Of a DNA stretch of 64,000 nt, positions 62,122-64,000 are shown one piece after another. The notes under the pieces were generated by a model, which did not search any database, had not been told where the DNA came from, and was given only the letters and a program-made list of their open reading frames with translations. The stretch is from Ophiosphaerella korrae (Eukaryota; Ascomycota; Dothideomycetes; Pleosporales; Phaeosphaeriaceae), in the NCBI GenBank assembly GCA_028456385.1, contig JALNQF010000185.1, positions 1 through 64,000 of the forward strand. The letters are read 5' to 3'. Position numbers and translations under genes: made by a program. Each line of letters opens with the position of its first letter. Positions within the stretch are counted from its first letter, which is position 1.

Positions 62122-64000
62122 AGTATGTGTTTGTCGAACTTCGAGACACAGATGCTGAACAACACAGGCAGGGGTCAAGGCTTCGAGACAAAGATGCTGA
62201 GAAAGCTGCTGGCAGGGGTAACTTTGAGACTGTGAATTCACCCGCGGGCTGCAGTCTTATTCAATGTTTGAAGGCCAAGCCCCACCACCACTTGGGTATC
62301 AAACTATCCAGATGATGTGAATAACTCTCATAGAGAGATAGAGTCTGTAAAACGCACTAGCCGGATTTGCCGCTTGCGGGTTTGGCTCAGTATCCAGGTG
62401 AGTGTGAGCCTTGCAGTGGCACGCGGGCAACTACCGCCGGTGCGCCCTGTTACACGGAAGGCGTTTCCATCTAGCCCTTTGAAGAAATATATGAATAGAT
62501 ATTGTGGTCGTCCGTACCGACATTGTATTGCTACCATAGGTGGTTCGGGTATGAGAAAGGCCCCACCAGTGATATAACAACATCCACCAAGACCCGAAAG
62601 AAGCTTAATAGAAGTCAGTAGCCGAGAGTGACCACTCAGAAATCGACGATGAAAGCTCCTTGGCATCGTTCCAGCCTCACCCCATTTTTATGCTGGTCGA
62701 GCCACTGCCTACAGCCTGGATACTGGGACCAGGCAGAAGCATCCATGAATTTCTTCATTACTATTGGAGTTCTGAGCATCTCGGTCCGAAGTCCGACATT
62801 TTGCGATTACCCCACGTGTCATGTGTACGACTTGCAGTATCCAGAATCCGGGGTTAATCTGGGTAAATTAAACTCAACCCAAACATTTTTTTATCATCTC
62901 GTTTATGATGATATGTATCCAGGCATGACATGAGATGATTTCATCGTACAGATGATGTGAGCAACCGTGGGATAGGGTGTTTGTACAGGAACGAACGAAC
63001 TTATAGTCTAAACATATCAGTAGAAGGTACAGAAAAATGTGGCTATATGATTCGTTGATCCGTTTATAATCACTACCTGTTCCTGAAATTGCGAACTTGA
63101 AAGCCATAGCTCGATTGAGCTGCACTCATTATCAATCTTTCTTATGCCTGCACCCCCTTAGCTTTACTTCGTACGCGGTTGCTACGATACTCCTCTACCA
63201 CGAAAATGATGATGCGGATGTGGTATGCGGTGATGACCCGTAAAATTGCTAAGCCACCAAGATATTGAATTTGGGCAGCAAAGACACAAAGAGAACAAGA
63301 AAGCCTCAGCGATATGCGTCATCGTAGAGCAAGCTGATGGTACCGCCACGTATTGTAACCAGAGATGACGCCATGTCAGCAAGTCAGCCTGCTGGAACGG
63401 TTCCGTGCGCCGGTACTTTAGAGTTGATCTCTCTGTCTAGTGCGGTAGCACGCGGATAGTATTAATTTAGGTCTAGTGTCGCAATATCGACCCATGCCAC
63501 GCAAATTACTTGAGCAATTACCTGTCACGTGCGGAACTAAGCGTCCCTCGGTATCCTCATTAGGCGCGGGGAGAAGCTGTAAAACCGGGTGTAAGGGCGG
63601 GCCCGTGGAGAACAACAATATCAACGAGATCACAGGAATTCGTCGTGGGATGTAGTGTGGGGTCAAAGGGTAGTGCGAATCGGGGTATCACAGCGCTAAC
63701 TACATCTTGACTCAAGAATCTTTGTGGGTGTGTTTCTTTAGGTGCGATTCTGCGAATCTCTGATCGGCAAAGGATGCCGCGAGCTTTGCACCCGAATATT
63801 GTGATGCGAATGCAAAGGTGTGACAAGAAGTGGATAATAAGTTGCGCTTTTCTGCGACGAATTCGCTGCACAACCGGTGGTTCATAGTGTTCGCTCTTGC
63901 AAGGGATCGATCCCTAGGTCAACCTTTCAGTCGTTCGAGCATGCCATCAAATAATCTGATTGTGACTGGTCTTAATGAATAGTAGGAGCACTAAAATGTT
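62122..64000. other. Right-end region, no gene supported
   Basis: About 1.9 kb with short frames on both strands and no recognisable domain. The first few hundred bases should be the promoter of the TmpA-like gene. A gene entering from beyond the window cannot be excluded. Confidence 0.5.

Noticed and set aside
63560..63871. 103-codon minus-strand frame near the right end
   Set aside because: No ATG near its start, no domain and a basic, low-information composition; not supportable as a gene.

Overview
The window looks like nuclear DNA of a filamentous ascomycete, most likely a Pleosporales-type Dothideomycete. The genes carry short 44-120 bp GT...AG introns. A Ty3/gypsy element at the left end has lost almost all CA/TG dinucleotides, which is the signature of repeat-induced point mutation (RIP). 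The central gene matches a pleosporalean NRPS family in length and domain order. All gene models were spliced by hand from splice sites, phase and family conservation; no search or transcript data were available.

Layout. 1-4715: AT-rich RIP relic with a degraded chromodomain gypsy pol between ~130 bp inverted repeats made of palindromic subunits. 5132-6126 (+): short-chain dehydrogenase. 6410-7921 (-): F-box-like protein. 9113-9988 (+): secreted DUF8021-like protein. 10198-10422 (+): small Cys/His protein. 10794-11624 (-): F-box/2EXR-like protein. 12525-13019 (-): 142-residue protein with six Cys-Pro-Val motifs in a 75-residue duplication. 14958-17231 (-): Zn2Cys6 transcription factor. 18842-41079 (-): a 22 kb NRPS gene (9 exons, 7184 aa by my splicing) with order T-E-C-A-T-C-A-T-E-C-A-T-C-A-T-E-C-T-C-T. 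44823-50179 (+): ABCC-type ABC transporter in 16 exons. 50541-51458 (-): hypothetical protein. 53063-54733 (+): MFS transporter. 55122-58941 (+): 1254-aa disordered Ser-rich protein. 60207-62121 (-): TmpA-like membrane flavoprotein. The remaining gaps hold no gene I can support.

How the genes may work together. The NRPS and the ABCC exporter are divergently transcribed across a 3.7 kb gene-free region, and a Zn2Cys6 regulator lies 1.6 kb beyond the NRPS 3' end. This is a plausible minimal regulator-synthetase-exporter unit. The NRPS has four adenylation and three epimerization domains, so the product should be a short D-residue-containing peptide. Its architecture and length agree with what I recall for Cochliobolus NPS4 / Alternaria brassicicola AbNPS2 (7195 aa, linked to conidial wall and spore longevity). 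The flanking SDR, MFS and TmpA-like genes may simply be neighbours.
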